A DNA stretch of 64,000 bases from an uncultured Lachnospiraceae bacterium (GCA_902765725.1 CACXAT010000003.1:62001-126000), one strand, 5' to 3'. Counted from the stretch's first letter, positions 9,674-18,141 are shown. Numbers and translations: made by a program. The notes: a model not told the origin generated them from the letters alone.

Positions 9674-10600
9674 ATGGCAGGACATCAGAGAGAATTCAGC
9701 TTTAAAGATGAGGCAGGAAGTGTGGTTCAGGAGATCCTGAGGGATTATCAGGGCGGCCGGGCGATCGACCGGATCGCGGCGGCGAAGGAACCGGACCGGA
9801 ATGTGATCGAGAAGATCATCAGGGAACTGTTCCAGATCGTATATCCGGGTTATTATCTGAATCCGGACACGTCCCTTCGCGTGTTTAACGTGGACGCTTC
9901 CATCAGTACGGTGGTGGATGACATCATCATCAACCTGGCGGAGCAGATCGAGATCGCGCTGCGCTATACGGATGAGTTCCATACCAAGTCCGCCGAGTCG
10001 GTGCAGGAGGAATCCCGGAGGGTCACCATCGAATTCATGCACCGGATCCCCAGAGTGAGAGAGTATCTGGATACGGATGTACAGGCGATGCTGGACGGAG
10101 ACCCGGCAGCCTACTCCAAGAGCGAGATCATCCTCTGCTATCCGGGACTCTATGCCATGACGGTGTTCCGCCTTGCCCATGAACTGTATCTGCTGAAGGT
10201 TCCGATGATCCCGCGCATGATGACGGAATATGCCCATGACAAGACAGGCGTTGACCTGCATCCGGGCGCGACCATCGGGAAGTATTTTATGATCGACCAT
10301 GCCACCGGCATCGTAATCGGTGAGACTACGATCATCGGAAACCATGTCAAGATCTACCAGGGAGTTACCATCGGCGCCCTTTCCACCCGGGCAGGCCATT
10401 ACCTGCAGGGCAAAAAGAGACACCCGACGATCGAGGACAATGTCACGATCTATTCGGGTGCGTCCATACTTGGCGGTGAGACTGTGATCGGCCACGATGT
10501 GGTGATCGGCGGCAACTGCTTCGTTACAGCGTCCATCGAGCCCTATGCCAGGGTCAATGTCAGAAATCAGGAAGAGCTGCTGAAGCAGAGTGAGGCTTAA
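9674..10600 (+). CDS. cysE: Serine O-acetyltransferase
   Basis: The enzyme transfers acetyl from acetyl-CoA to L-serine, giving O-acetylserine for cysteine synthesis. The 308-residue length fits the long (EpsC-like) form with an extended helical N-terminus. The left-handed beta-helix of hexapeptide repeats runs from about residue 193 (HPGATIGKYFMIDHATG) to about 290, including the catalytic His in DHATG and the segment GVTIGALSTR. It contains the insert HYLQGKKRHPTIEDNV typical of the family. It is preceded by its own promoter and is convergent with the ligase gene on the other strand. No T-box or other leader was recognised. Confidence 0.9.
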   Translation: MAGHQREFSFKDEAGSVVQEILRDYQGGRAIDRIAAAKEPDRNVIEKIIRELFQIVYPGYYLNPDTSLRVFNVDASISTVVDDIIINLAEQIEIALRYTDEFHTKSAESVQEESRRVTIEFMHRIPRVREYLDTDVQAMLDGDPAAYSKSEIILCYPGLYAMTVFRLAHELYLLKVPMIPRMMTEYAHDKTGVDLHPGATIGKYFMIDHATGIVIGETTIIGNHVKIYQGVTIGALSTRAGHYLQGKKRHPTIEDNVTIYSGASILGGETVIGHDVVIGGNCFVTASIEPYARVNVRNQEELLKQSEA

Positions 10601-10620
10601 TGTGCGGTTCACTGCACGGA

Positions 10621-11904
10621 TTAACGCTCCAGCATCCACCGCATGATCTTGCCGGTCCTTGTGCGGGGCAGCGCGCCTTCGCGCGCTATGATCCGGGCGA
10701 TCTGTCTGCTCCTGGGATAGTGGCGGTTCAGTGAATGGACTGCCTTCTCCACCAGATCCCGTCTGATGCGGCTGCTGTACAGGAGAGCGGGACGGCCCTC
10801 TGCGAGGATCACGCACAGCTCGCTGGTGTCCAGCATCTGTGACAGATAGGATTCATATTCCAGGCAGGAGACCTTATTGCCGTCCGGAAGGACCAGCATG
10901 TCCTTCTTGCGGCCGGTGATGCGCAGCGCGCCTCTCTCGTCGATCCGGCCCAGATCCCCGGTCGCGAACCATCCGTCCTCGGTAAGAGGGAGACTCAGGA
11001 TGCCGCCTGCCGGATCCAGATATCCTTCCATCAGACCCTCTGTCCGTACCAGGATCTCCCCATCCGGAGCGATCTTCAGCTCTGTCCCGGGGCAGACATA
11101 CAGGGCAAGGGGGTCACTGAGATCCCTGGTGATCGCAAGGCCGCTGGCGGTCTCGGTCAGGCCGTAGCCGGTATAGGTGCGAAGGCCGCGCATCTGCAGG
11201 GCCCGCAGGGTTTCCGCGGAGGGGACCGCCGCTCCGATCAGGACGATCTTAAGCTCCCTGTTCAGCGAATCCATGCGGATCAGCAGGTCTGCAGCCGTTG
11301 GGACGGCGGGAAGGATCGTCGGGTGAAAATAACGGCAGTCGTCGATGATATGGCGGTCGCCTCTTCCGAGAGCAACCCTGGCGCCATTGCACAGGCCCCA
11401 GAGCAGTCCGCATACAAAACCATACACATGGGACAGCGGAAGGATGCTCAGCAGGATATCGGCCCTGCCGCAGGGGAGCATTGACTGACCTCCCCAGGTA
11501 CTGGCGAGCAGCGCTCTTGTCGACAGTACGACAGCGCGCGAGCGGCTGGTCGTACCGGAGGTGAAAAAGAGGATCCTGCCTTCGCTGTGCTGCGCTTTGG
11601 ATTCTTCGCGCTCAAGAAGAGGCAGAAAGACCTCACTGACCTGATCAAAGACCGTGTCGGAAGTATTCTCATCGACCAGTATGATATCATGACCGCCGAT
11701 GACGTCTGCGAAGATGCGGATGATGGTCTGAGGGGAATGATCCGCCCGGATCACCTCGCACCTCGAGTCAGCGGCAGTGATCTTCTCATAGAGATTGTGG
11801 TAGGTGAGGATGATCTTGTCATCCCCTTCGGAATAGATTAAGGCGGAGCCGGAACAGTTTTTCCAGCTGTCTGTCAGCTCCAGAAAACTGGTGAATTTCG
11901 TCAT
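10621..11904 (-). CDS. AMP-forming acyl/aryl-CoA ligase-like protein (short ANL enzyme)
   Basis: This 427-residue member of the adenylate-forming (ANL) superfamily activates a carboxylic acid as an acyl-AMP. Visible motifs are the P-loop FFTSGTTSRSRAV (about residues 123-135, with Arg where Lys is common), YTGYGLTETASG, the ATGDLG aspartate motif, the hinge GRKKDMLVLPDG, and the C-terminal lysine in RTRTGKI. It is shorter than typical acyl-CoA ligases (500 or more residues), mainly at the N-terminus. The frame stays open upstream to 12351, but that part crosses a mobile repeat and a hairpin, so ATG 11904 (MTKFTSFLEL) is preferred. The ribosome site is weak. Substrate unknown; an acyl carrier protein partner was not seen nearby. 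Confidence 0.75.
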   Translation of the reverse strand: MTKFTSFLELTDSWKNCSGSALIYSEGDDKIILTYHNLYEKITAADSRCEVIRADHSPQTIIRIFADVIGGHDIILVDENTSDTVFDQVSEVFLPLLEREESKAQHSEGRILFFTSGTTSRSRAVVLSTRALLASTWGGQSMLPCGRADILLSILPLSHVYGFVCGLLWGLCNGARVALGRGDRHIIDDCRYFHPTILPAVPTAADLLIRMDSLNRELKIVLIGAAVPSAETLRALQMRGLRTYTGYGLTETASGLAITRDLSDPLALYVCPGTELKIAPDGEILVRTEGLMEGYLDPAGGILSLPLTEDGWFATGDLGRIDERGALRITGRKKDMLVLPDGNKVSCLEYESYLSQMLDTSELCVILAEGRPALLYSSRIRRDLVEKAVHSLNRHYPRSRQIARIIAREGALPRTRTGKIMRWMLER

Positions 11905-11991
11905 GGATCTATCTGAATAAGGGTGCTGTGCTGTTTGGATAAACGACCTCAGTATATTACCAGATACCCCCGGCAAATACAACCGCAGGCC

Positions 11992-12084
11992 ACGACTGCA
12001 GCAGCTTGCAAAGCTCAGTCGGCTTCCTATGGTTTTCATCTGTGCCCACAGAACTCTATGCAGATGATGCTGGCTGACCTGTGA
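11992..12084 (-). repeat. Half copy of the palindromic repeat element
   Basis: Read on the minus strand, this ~93-base stretch is nearly identical to 56628-56717, sharing the blocks CTGCATAGAGTTCTGTGGGC and GAAAACCATAGGAAGCCGAC with only scattered substitutions. Only the left arm is present; the second arm that makes the full element a palindrome is missing. Its position just upstream of the ligase start gives a spurious N-terminal extension of that gene. Confidence 0.8.
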
Positions 12085-12104
12085 AGAGAAATTCCCAGGA
12101 CGGA

Positions 12105-12135
12105 GAAAAGCCGGCAGGGGAGCTGCCGGCTTTTC
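12105..12135. terminator. Strong bidirectional hairpin
   Basis: A perfect 13-base stem, GAAAAGCCGGCAG (12105-12117) and CTGCCGGCTTTTC (12123-12135), closes a 5-base loop. It has the A-tract/T-tract form of a bidirectional terminator yet lies between divergent genes, where neither needs one. It may be a remnant of a deleted gene or a leader element. Confidence 0.7.
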
Positions 12136-12163
12136 AAGGGGAGTATAAATAATTAATAAGGGG

Positions 12164-12200
12164 TTGTAAAAAATATCATTAAGGGTAATATTTTTTACAA
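12164..12200 (+). promoter_or_regulatory. 13-base perfect inverted repeat before the methyltransferase gene
   Basis: TTGTAAAAAATAT (12164-12176) is exactly complementary to ATATTTTTTACAA (12188-12200) across 11 bases. The right arm abuts the ribosome site GAGG (12201-12204), and ATG is at 12215. If transcription starts from the TATAAAT at 12143, the repeat would form an AU-rich hairpin next to the ribosome site; as DNA it could be an operator. Confidence 0.6.
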
Positions 12201-12214
12201 GAGGATTATAGTAT

Positions 12215-13387
12215 ATGACAGATAAAAAAGCAACCACTTTTTTAAACGAGAACCTTACGCTCATCTGCCCGTGCCACTTCGGTCTGGAGAGTGTACTCAA
12301 GAGAGAGATCCAGGATCTGGGGTATGATGTCACCCTGGTGGAGGACGGCAAAGTCTCTTTTGAGGGCGACTGGCAGGCGGTCTGCTATGCCAATGTTTTT
12401 CTGCGCACTGCAGAGAGGGTGCTGGTGAAGGCGGGCTCATTTCACGCGAAGACCTTCGAGGACCTGTTCCAGGGGACCAAGGCCATCGAGTGGGAGCGGT
12501 ACCTGCCCAGAGACGCGAAGTTCTGGGTGGCCAAGGCCACCAGTGTGCGGAGCAAGCTGTTCTCTCCGAGGGATATCCAGTCCATCATGAAGAAGGCGAT
12601 GGTGGAGCGGATGCGCCAGAAGTACCGCCTGATCGAATTCCCGGAGACCGGCTGTGAGTTCCCCCTGAGAGTCACCATCATGAAGGATGAGGTCACCGTC
12701 GGCATCGATACGACGGGAGTCTCCCTCCACAAGAGGGGGTACCGGCTTCTGACCGCGAAGGCCCCCATCTCGGAGACCCTGGCCAGCGCTCTGATCCTTC
12801 TGACCCCGTGGAAGAAGGACCGCATCCTGGTAGATCCCTTCTGCGGATCCGGCACATTTCCCATCGAAGCTGCCATGATCGCGGCCAACATCGCCCCGGG
12901 CATGAACCGGGAGTTCCTGGCCGAACAGTGGGAGCACCTGATCCCGAAGAAGTACTGGTACGATGTGGTGGATGACGCGAACAGCCGCATCGACGATCAG
13001 ATCGAGACAGATATCCAGGGATACGATATAGACGGTGATATCGTCAAGGCCGCCAGAGAGAACGCCAGAAACGCGGGAGTCGATCACCTGATCCATTTCC
13101 AGAGAAGGCCGGTATCCGAGCTCAGCCATCCGAAGAAGTACGGATTCGTCATCACCAATCCGCCCTACGGCGAGCGTCTGGAAGAGAAAAAAGAACTGCC
13201 CGGTCTCTACAGGGAGATCGGACAGGCCTTCAGAAGACTTGATTCCTGGTCGGAGTATATCATCACGTCCTATGACCAGGCAGAGAAATACATCGGCAGA
13301 AAAGCGGACAAGAACCGTAAGATCTACAACGGTATGATCAAGACCTACTTTTATCAGTACCTCGGGCCGAAGCCGCCCAGGCGCTGA
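12215..13387 (+). CDS. THUMP-domain class I SAM-dependent rRNA methyltransferase (RlmL/YpsC family)
   Basis: The 390 residues carry an N-terminal THUMP RNA-binding domain (starting CPCHFGLESVLKREIQDLGY, about residues 16-35) and a Rossmann methyltransferase domain. SAM-binding motif I is DPFCGSGTFPIEAA (about residues 207-220), and the catalytic NPPYGERL lies near residue 310, as in N2-guanine methyltransferases acting on 23S rRNA. Length and layout match the YpsC group, lacking the second methyltransferase domain of enterobacterial RlmL. The gene is convergent with the molybdate operon, with three bases between the stop codons. Its start sits directly behind the 13-base inverted repeat. Confidence 0.9.
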   Translation: MTDKKATTFLNENLTLICPCHFGLESVLKREIQDLGYDVTLVEDGKVSFEGDWQAVCYANVFLRTAERVLVKAGSFHAKTFEDLFQGTKAIEWERYLPRDAKFWVAKATSVRSKLFSPRDIQSIMKKAMVERMRQKYRLIEFPETGCEFPLRVTIMKDEVTVGIDTTGVSLHKRGYRLLTAKAPISETLASALILLTPWKKDRILVDPFCGSGTFPIEAAMIAANIAPGMNREFLAEQWEHLIPKKYWYDVVDDANSRIDDQIETDIQGYDIDGDIVKAARENARNAGVDHLIHFQRRPVSELSHPKKYGFVITNPPYGERLEEKKELPGLYREIGQAFRRLDSWSEYIITSYDQAEKYIGRKADKNRKIYNGMIKTYFYQYLGPKPPRR

Positions 13388-13390
13388 GAG

Positions 13391-13738
13391 TCAGGGGAAG
13401 ATCTCCTCAAGCCTGGCTCTCGCGTATTGCTCGATGGAATCAGCCAGAGTCTCATATCGCTTCATGAAGTCTTCCGCCTCCGGGGTGAGGGAGGCGCTGC
13501 CCCCTGTGGCGCCGCCCTGCTGGCGTACCACCAGCTTGTACCCCAGGGCGGATTCTGCATGCTTCAGGATCCGGCGCCCCTTCGAGTAGGACATGCCCAT
13601 GGCTTCGCAGGCGTCCTTGACGGAGCCGTGTACCCGGATCCCGCTCAGAAGGTCCTGGACACCGGGACCGTAGAATTTCTCGCAGTGCTTTTTCAGAAGT
13701 GTCACGCGGATCTTTGCAGACAGATCAAGTTCGTTCAT
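13391..13738 (-). CDS. ModE-like winged helix regulator (DNA-binding domain only)
   Basis: This 115-residue protein has the LysR-like winged helix of the ModE N-terminus: VHGSVKDACEAMGMSYSKG as helix-turn-helix (about residues 37-55), then LVVRQQGGATGGSASLTPEA, the Gly-rich wing typical of ModE. The molybdate-sensing MOP domains found in full ModE are absent. It is the last gene of the mod operon, four bases after modC, so it probably autoregulates the operon, most likely through the dyad at 16267-16292. How it would sense molybdate is unclear. The family assignment rests on the motif and on context. Confidence 0.8.
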   Translation of the reverse strand: MNELDLSAKIRVTLLKKHCEKFYGPGVQDLLSGIRVHGSVKDACEAMGMSYSKGRRILKHAESALGYKLVVRQQGGATGGSASLTPEAEDFMKRYETLADSIEQYARARLEEIFP

Positions 13739-13742
13739 AGCT

Positions 13743-14471
13743 TCAGACCTCCCCTTCTCCGGGCGGGATCACCCTCCACCCGGGCATCAGTTCAGAATTC
13801 CCCCGCTTCAGATCATCAAAAAAATGCTCTGTGCTGACCGTAACACCGGTCCGTCCATCCCTCATCAGACAGACATCTCCGCCCATCCGGTAGACCTCAT
13901 CCAGGTCATGGGTGACAAAGATGACAGGCTTGCCCTCCTCGGAGAGCATCTGCAGCATCTCCTCCTCCAGTTCCCATTTCAGCATAGTATCCAGGGCGGA
14001 AAATGGCTCGTCCAGCAGGATCACGTCCGGGTTCTGGGCCGCGATCCGGGCCATGGCCGTGCGCTGCTTCTGCCCGCCGGAGAGCTCCCGGGGCAGGCGG
14101 TCTGCCAGATCCCGGATGCGGAAACGCTCCAGAAAGGGATCGGCGAGGGACGGAGCAGGCCGTCTTCCCATGCCTGCCAGGATATTCTCCCGCACCGTCA
14201 TATGGGGAAACAGGGCATAGTCCTGAAACATATATCCGACACGGCGCCGCTGGGGCGCAAGGCTGACCCTGCTGTCAGAGTCAAACAGCACCCGGTCGCC
14301 CAGCACGATCCGGCCATCATCGGGCCGCTCGATACCGGCGATGCATTTCAGCGTCATCGTCTTGCCGCAGCCGGAGGGCCCAAGCAGACAGAGCAGACGT
14401 CCGCCACATTCCAGATCGGCCTCCAGATGGAAGGACCCGACCGTCTTCTTGATATGAACCTGAAGCTTCAT
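13743..14471 (-). CDS. modC: Molybdate ABC transporter ATP-binding protein
   Basis: This 242-residue ABC ATPase energises molybdate (or tungstate) uptake. Walker A is GPSGCGKT (about residues 32-39), the signature is LSGGQKQRTAMARI, Walker B is VILLDEPFSALD, and the switch His is in FVTHDLDE. The C-terminal regulatory TOBE/MOP domain of the 350-residue enterobacterial ModC is missing. It is read after modB with an 89-base gap and directly before the ModE-like gene. The substrate call depends on modA and the regulator, because the ATPase alone is generic. Confidence 0.88.
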   Translation of the reverse strand: MKLQVHIKKTVGSFHLEADLECGGRLLCLLGPSGCGKTMTLKCIAGIERPDDGRIVLGDRVLFDSDSRVSLAPQRRRVGYMFQDYALFPHMTVRENILAGMGRRPAPSLADPFLERFRIRDLADRLPRELSGGQKQRTAMARIAAQNPDVILLDEPFSALDTMLKWELEEEMLQMLSEEGKPVIFVTHDLDEVYRMGGDVCLMRDGRTGVTVSTEHFFDDLKRGNSELMPGWRVIPPGEGEV

Positions 14472-14560
14472 AAATAAATATACTCCACAGTTAAGTTACA
14501 ATACAGCCCCGGGGAAAAACAGCTCCGGGAGGAATACCGCCCCGGGAGGCCGGCGCCGCG

Positions 14561-15265
14561 TCAGTAGCGCACAGGATTCTTCGTGTGCCGGGCGGTCACC
14601 AGATTCATCAGCAGGATGATCAGGAAGGCAATGACCAGGATCACTGCCACCCAGAAGCCTGCCGTGGCGTAGTCACCGTTCTGGATGACCATGGCGATCT
14701 TCTGGGAGATGGTTCCCGTTTTGCCAGGGATATTGCCGGCCAGCATGGAGGTTGCCCCGTATTCTCCCAGCGCCCTGGCGAAGGTCAGGATCGTACCGGA
14801 TACGATGCCCGGTCCTGCGCAGGGCATGATCACCCGCCAGAAGATCCTGGACTCACTCATGCCCAGGGTCCTTGCGGCGTAGACCAGATTGACGTCGACC
14901 TGCTCAAAGGCGGCCCGGGCGTTGCGGTACATCAGCGGAAATGCGATCACCGTCGCCGCGATGACGCAGCCAAGCCAGGTCTGCACGGCCTTGATGCCGA
15001 AATGGGTGAACAGCGCACTTCCGACCGGACGCCTCGTGGAGAAGAGCAGCAGCAGGAAGAAGCCTGCCACCGTCGGAGGCAGCACCATGGGGAGCGTCAG
15101 GATCCCGTCTGCAACAGCGCGCACACCGGGCGAAGCCCTGACGACCTTCCTTGCCGCGAAGATCCCCAGGAAAAATGAGATCACGGTCGCGACGATCCCT
15201 GTCTTCAGGGAGATAAACAGCGGGCTCCAGTCAAGCCCCGAGAGAAAATGCATAAAATGATCCAT
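14561..15265 (-). CDS. modB: Molybdate ABC transporter permease
   Basis: This 234-residue membrane protein of the BPD_transp_1 class has about five or six membrane segments. The EAA-type loop RTLGMSESRIFWRVIMPCAGPGI (about residues 133-155) docks the ATPase, and LPMVLPPTVAGF is the conserved ModB segment. ATG 15265 is chosen because GGGGGC lies about seven bases before it; a GTG five codons upstream (15280) has no ribosome site. It sits 49 bases after the modA stop in the same operon. Confidence 0.9.
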   Translation of the reverse strand: MDHFMHFLSGLDWSPLFISLKTGIVATVISFFLGIFAARKVVRASPGVRAVADGILTLPMVLPPTVAGFFLLLLFSTRRPVGSALFTHFGIKAVQTWLGCVIAATVIAFPLMYRNARAAFEQVDVNLVYAARTLGMSESRIFWRVIMPCAGPGIVSGTILTFARALGEYGATSMLAGNIPGKTGTISQKIAMVIQNGDYATAGFWVAVILVIAFLIILLMNLVTARHTKNPVRY

Positions 15266-15314
15266 GGAAGCTGCCCCCACAATCTATCAAAGCACGCGCA
15301 GGATCTGCCCAGAG

Positions 15315-16193
15315 TCAGTCTTTGTCCTCTTCAGTGCCCAGATCCGTGTCAAAGTAGTAGGAATCGAAGATCTCTCTGGCTGTGTCAGAGGTCAGGAAGG
15401 CGACAAAGTCCGCAGCCGCGGCACTGGCTGTCTCATCTGCCTCAGGATTGACGATCTGCGCAGCCGGATAGATGACATCCCCGGTCAGGTCATAGGGAAC
15501 CTTCTCCAGGATGATCAGCGTATCTTCAAAACCATAGGTATCCGAGTAATAGGTGGTGCCGACTTCATTGGCGCCCTCAGACACAGCGGCGGCTACCGCA
15601 CCCACGTTGGCGCATTCATTGATCTCGATCCCGCCCAGGGCTTCGGAAACCTCCTGGGTGGTGATCTTCGAGACATCGCCGTCCTCAGGCGCTTCGAGCA
15701 TCCCGGCATTTACAAGAGCCTGACGAGTGTATTTTCCCACAGGCACCGACCCGTCCGCAAGGGCGAAGCTGGAAGCCGTCCCGATATCCGCAAGACCGGT
15801 CACCTTGGTCCCGCTGTCCTTATAGGTGACGACACAGACCTGATTATTGACGATATCCGCCCTCGTGCCGTCCACGGTCAGCTTCTTCTCTTCAAGCTCA
15901 TTCATCTGCTTCTGAGCCGCGGAGAAAAAGACATCGCAGGCAGCCCCCTCCTCGATCTGGGTCATGAGGGTTCCCGAACTGTCATAGCTTGCGGTGACGG
16001 TGACATTGGGCTGAAGCTCATTGTAAGCAGGAATGATGCTCTCTTCCAGGACAGTGTTCAGGCTTTTAGCCGCAAATACGATGATCTGGGTATCCTCCAG
16101 CACTTCTGTCTCAGAAGTATCCTGCGCCAGGGCACAGGCAGAGAATAACATGGCGGAAGCTGCGGTAAGTGCGATAACAGACTTTATTTTCAT
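15315..16193 (-). CDS. modA: Molybdate-binding protein
   Basis: This 292-residue secreted binding protein captures molybdate outside the cell. The signal peptide MKIKSVIALTAASAMLFSAC ends in an imperfect lipobox (FSAC), so it is probably a lipoprotein anchored on the outer face of the membrane. Family features are IIVFAAKSL at the mature N-terminus, YDSSGTLMTQIEEGA and CDVFFSAAQKQMNEL, and SFALADGSVPVGKYTRQAL, which is strongly ModA-like. The start at 16193 has GGGAGG nine bases upstream; a longer frame to 16277 passes through the promoter. First gene of modABC. Confidence 0.93.
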   Translation of the reverse strand: MKIKSVIALTAASAMLFSACALAQDTSETEVLEDTQIIVFAAKSLNTVLEESIIPAYNELQPNVTVTASYDSSGTLMTQIEEGAACDVFFSAAQKQMNELEEKKLTVDGTRADIVNNQVCVVTYKDSGTKVTGLADIGTASSFALADGSVPVGKYTRQALVNAGMLEAPEDGDVSKITTQEVSEALGGIEINECANVGAVAAAVSEGANEVGTTYYSDTYGFEDTLIILEKVPYDLTGDVIYPAAQIVNPEADETASAAAADFVAFLTSDTAREIFDSYYFDTDLGTEEDKD

Positions 16194-16248
16194 GATGAAC
16201 CCTCCCACATAGTGTACAGAATGAACTGGTAAATGAATTGATGTATTC

Positions 16249-16277
16249 ATGATAGATGGGATCCGAGCGAGTGTCAA
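16249..16277 (-). promoter_or_regulatory. modA promoter
   Basis: On the minus strand, a perfect -35 TTGACA (complement of 16272-16277) is followed after 17 bases by TATCAT (complement of 16249-16254). It lies about 55 bases before the modA start and is one of the best promoters in the window. Confidence 0.75.
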
Positions 16278-16292
16278 GTGAAAAACACTCGC
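16267..16292. promoter_or_regulatory. Dyad operator overlapping the modA -35 box
   Basis: GCGAGTGT (16267-16274) and ACACTCGC (16285-16292) form a perfect 8-base inverted repeat with a 10-base spacer. One arm covers most of the modA -35 hexamer. A dimeric regulator bound here would block the promoter. The operon's own ModE-like protein is the obvious candidate, by inference. Confidence 0.6.
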
Positions 16293-16320
16293 ATGCGATG
16301 GTATGCTTTACCTGTGCATA

Positions 16321-16350
16321 AAGACAAAACAACGCTTTGTCTGGTATAAT
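16321..16350 (+). promoter_or_regulatory. Extended -10 promoter for the TerB-domain gene
   Basis: TGGTATAAT (-10 hexamer at 16345-16350, with an upstream TG) follows AAGACA (16321-16326) by 18 bases. It lies about 48 bases before the start codon at 16398 and diverges from the modA promoter. Confidence 0.5.
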
Positions 16351-16397
16351 AATAAGTTAAGACGCAGGCAGACATCGGGGAAGACAGGAGCGGAGAT

Positions 16398-18083
16398 ATG
16401 TCAGGAAGCTATCATGACGAACCTATACCGAAGCGGGGGAGCGGTCCGCGGGACCAGGCCGGGGGATACCGTCAGAGGTCTTCCGGTCATTCCTCCTGGA
16501 CCTTTATATCGGAAGAGGAGCTCTTCGGGAGAAGGAGCGGAGCTGAGCGCAGGATCCCGGAGGGGGACATGCCCAAGAAGTTCAGGAAGCTTCTGGAGAT
16601 GACCCGGACCTACGAGACGGATGAGGAGAAGAGAACCGAAGCGTTTCTGGAGCAGGCAGCCTTCATGGCACAGTACGAAGACGAGTACCGCATGCGGGGA
16701 GTGCCGGTCCGCCACATCTTTGTGGCCTATCAGGAGCTGCAGGCGGATGAGCTGCGGGGGTATTTTGCCTGGCGCACGCGCATCCGGGCGGGCGAGACCG
16801 CCTGGGGAGGCAGAGATTATCTGCGGCTCTATGCGGCTGAACTGATCAATCTGGTCGGAGTGTCATCCCCGGGAGAAGCCTTTGACTCTCTTCTGCGCCT
16901 TCAGGCCCTGGCCGGGGCCTCCGACAGGCTGATGGCAGACACTTCGATGAAAAATGTGCTGCGGGACTTTATCATTGCTCATGGTCTGGAGCAGGATCTG
17001 GCCCTTGCCTACTGCATCGAAGATCCTGAGGAGGAGAGGGCGAAGCTGGGGCTGGCCTTCGCGGACACCGCGGATGACTATACGCTCTATGCCGCCATCC
17101 GGAAACTCGTCGGGGAACAGATCGACGGCTCCAGGTTCCTGCCGGGGATCCGGGAGGACGCCTGCCACGTGATCGCAAGAAGCGTCAGGCGGCTGTCCGC
17201 CAGAGAGAGGGCCCAGAAGGGAAGAGGGATTCTGGAAAGACTTCTCGGCCCCAAGAGGAGGAAGCCCTGCACTATGTTCGCCTGGCTCCCCTTCCGGACA
17301 AGCCAGCCGGACGGATATCTCTATGAAGTGGATCCGGTCCTCGCCTATGAATACAGCCAGGGGACCTGGTACTGCCACAGCTATTCATCCTACCGGGATC
17401 CGGATGAGCTGCGTAACCTGTCAGGAATCGTGCGCGAATGTGAGAGACTCCTTCGAAAGGCCTTTCATTATAAGAACGCACTGCCCAGCCGGCGCAAGGA
17501 CCCGCAGACAGAAGCGCTGATCGGCTCCGTCATAGAAGAGTGGCTGAAGGAAAAGGCCATGCGGGCGCGCCCGGAGGTGAAGATCGACCTGACAAAACTC
17601 TCCGGCATAAGGGCCGCCGCGGACATCACCCGGGAGCGGCTGCTGGAAGGAACCGAGGAGGAGACAGACTTCACTGCTGCCATCAACAGCGCGTGGCCGG
17701 AAAGTGCCTCCGCCGTGAGCACTGCACGTCCGGAACCTGACGCTGCCATGAACAGCGCGCGTTCGGAATCTGCCGCAGACCTCGCGGCTGCTGTGGACCC
17801 TGCCACTGGCCCGGCCAGCACGCTCCCGCTGCAGGATGGCGCGGACGAGGCGGATGATTCTTCCGTGTTCTCACCGGAAGAGACGCAGTTCCTGAGACTC
17901 CTGCTGGACGAAAAGCCCTGGAAAGAATTCATTTCCTCAAGAAGACTGATGCTGTCAGTCTTTGTGGACGGGATCAATGAGAAGGCATACGACCTTCTGG
18001 GAGATACGATCCTGGAGATCGAAGACGGTGCGCCTGTGCTGATCAGTGATTACTGCGAGGATGTGAAGGAGATGGTCCGGTGA
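16398..18083 (+). CDS. TerB_N / TerB_C domain protein
   Basis: This 561-residue cytoplasmic protein has no signal peptide or membrane span. An N-terminal TerB_N-like domain covers about residues 55-160 (VPVRHIFVAYQELQADELRG, FAWRTRIRAGE, LYAAELINLVGV). A TerB_C-like domain closes the protein (FSPEETQFLRLLLDEKPWKE through AYDLLGDTILEIEDGAPVLI). An Ala/Ser/Glu/Pro-rich linker of about 60 residues (roughly 423-485) joins them. These domains occur in proteins linked to tellurite-resistance-type systems and envelope stress, but their biochemical role is not established. It is the first gene of the surface locus and is followed by a membrane TPR protein, so a scaffold role is possible. No ter genes were seen here. 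Confidence 0.7.
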   Translation: MSGSYHDEPIPKRGSGPRDQAGGYRQRSSGHSSWTFISEEELFGRRSGAERRIPEGDMPKKFRKLLEMTRTYETDEEKRTEAFLEQAAFMAQYEDEYRMRGVPVRHIFVAYQELQADELRGYFAWRTRIRAGETAWGGRDYLRLYAAELINLVGVSSPGEAFDSLLRLQALAGASDRLMADTSMKNVLRDFIIAHGLEQDLALAYCIEDPEEERAKLGLAFADTADDYTLYAAIRKLVGEQIDGSRFLPGIREDACHVIARSVRRLSARERAQKGRGILERLLGPKRRKPCTMFAWLPFRTSQPDGYLYEVDPVLAYEYSQGTWYCHSYSSYRDPDELRNLSGIVRECERLLRKAFHYKNALPSRRKDPQTEALIGSVIEEWLKEKAMRARPEVKIDLTKLSGIRAAADITRERLLEGTEEETDFTAAINSAWPESASAVSTARPEPDAAMNSARSESAADLAAAVDPATGPASTLPLQDGADEADDSSVFSPEETQFLRLLLDEKPWKEFISSRRLMLSVFVDGINEKAYDLLGDTILEIEDGAPVLISDYCEDVKEMVR

Positions 18084-18141
18084 GAGGGACAGTATTATTT
18101 TTCAATTTTCAGAAAAAACCAACAAATTCTGACAAAATGGG

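Larger units (their letters stand above)
11905..12214. other. Divergent intergenic region of 310 bases
   Basis: This region separates the minus-strand ligase from the plus-strand methyltransferase. It holds, in order, a short AT-rich stretch, the half copy of the palindromic element (11992-12084), a strong hairpin (12105-12135), a candidate -10 TATAAAT (12143-12149) and a 13-base inverted repeat touching the methyltransferase ribosome site. No gene was found in it. Confidence 0.7.

Noticed and set aside
11905..12351. N-terminal extension of the AMP-forming ligase
   Set aside because: The extra 149 codons cross a hairpin and the repeat element, and their translation matches the non-coding element at 56625-56839. 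The ANL domain itself begins after ATG 11904.
16398..18083. A tellurite-resistance operon
   Set aside because: Only the TerB_N/TerB_C-type domains are present; no terZ, terD or terC gene is nearby, so tellurite resistance is not supported.
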